Shown here one piece after another: positions 5,705 to 5,895 of a DNA stretch of 5,895 bases. The position numbers were made by a program, and so were the translations under genes. The notes beneath the pieces were generated by a model. That model was not told where the DNA came from. It worked only from the letters and a program-made list of their open reading frames with translations, and did not search any database. The stretch's first letter is position 1. Every line of letters begins with the position of its first letter. Origin of the DNA: Chloroflexota bacterium (lineage in GTDB: Bacteria; Chloroflexota; Anaerolineae; Anaerolineales; UBA11579); NCBI GenBank assembly GCA_003250455.1, contig QKGK01000309.1, positions 1-5,895 on the forward strand, given 5' to 3'.

Positions 5705-5895
5705 CTATTCCAACATCATTTCGATTGATGGTGCCAAGGAAGCCTCTATGAAAGCTGAAAGGTCTTTCACCCGTACTCGTTTTGCTGTGCCGATCACCAC
5801 AGTCCGGATCTCTCCCAGGCTCATCAACTTATAGGCCATTGCTCGGCTGACATTCAAAATCTCAGCCACATCGGTCGCTTTGAGCAATGGTTCGG
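5705..5895 (-). CDS. Excisionase-family helix-turn-helix protein, 5' end off the window
   Basis: The frame stays open to the right edge. The visible part ends at a TAG at 5705-5707 and reads EPLLKATDVAEILNVSRAMAYKLM, then GEIRTVVIGTAKRVRVKDLSAFIEA. This is the winged-helix (HTH_17/MerR-like) fold of small excisionase-type DNA-binding proteins: one helix-turn-helix, then a short beta wing with basic residues, then a final helix. EPLL is a common lead-in to that domain, so the true start is just outside and the TTG at 5887 is unlikely to be the start. Usual length is 60-80 residues, so little is missing. Its place directly upstream of the integrase suggests it controls excision direction, integrase expression, or both. 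A plain regulator cannot be excluded. Confidence 0.8.
   Translation of the reverse strand, partial: EPLLKATDVAEILNVSRAMAYKLMSLGEIRTVVIGTAKRVRVKDLSAFIEASLAPSIEMMLE

Noticed and set aside
5705..5887. Excisionase-like gene starting at the TTG at 5887
   Set aside because: The frame continues upstream to the window edge with family-like residues (EPLL), so the TTG is better read as an internal Leu codon.
4360..5895. A second att copy or CRISPR-like array inside the window
   Set aside because: No second match to the tRNA 3' end and no regularly spaced repeats were seen; the only repeats are the GGTGCAA copies and the 12-bp inverted repeat.

Overview
The window joins two unlike regions. On the left is a GC-rich chromosomal gene on the minus strand (1 to 4053). 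On the right is an AT-richer integration module (about 4360 to 5895) placed against the 3' end of a tRNA gene. The host is probably a free-living bacterium with a GC-rich genome. The large alpha-2-macroglobulin-like protein has a plain membrane anchor and no lipobox, and its low-cysteine, Asp/Glu-rich, Big_5-bearing style resembles Chloroflexota (Anaerolineae-like) proteins. That placement is a low-confidence guess, and no marker in the window fixes the taxon.

Layout: (1) 1-4053, minus strand, is the first 1351 codons of an uninterrupted alpha-2-macroglobulin (A2M) family gene whose 3' end lies off the left edge. (2) 4054-4285 is an intergenic region holding a ribosome binding site and a probable promoter for the A2M gene, and on the opposite strand a near-consensus sigma-70 promoter for the tRNA. 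(3) 4286-4359, plus strand, is tRNA-Lys with anticodon CUU, followed by a rho-independent terminator. (4) 4398-5576, minus strand, is a complete tyrosine recombinase (integrase) converging on the tRNA. (5) 5577-5704 is a short control region with a candidate integrase promoter bracketed by a perfect 12-bp inverted repeat. (6) 5705-5895, minus strand, is a 5'-truncated excisionase-type helix-turn-helix protein.

The xis-int pair next to a tRNA 3' end, with a drop in GC content, is the usual arrangement of an integrative element (genomic island, prophage or integrative conjugative element) that uses the tRNA gene as its attachment site. The cargo, if any, lies to the right of the window, and nothing inside the window shows what it does. 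I found no convincing new multi-gene system. The most useful signals are the integration boundary, the inverted repeat around the integrase promoter, the GGTGCAA-type repeats that may bind the recombinase, and the bait-like segment of the A2M protein.
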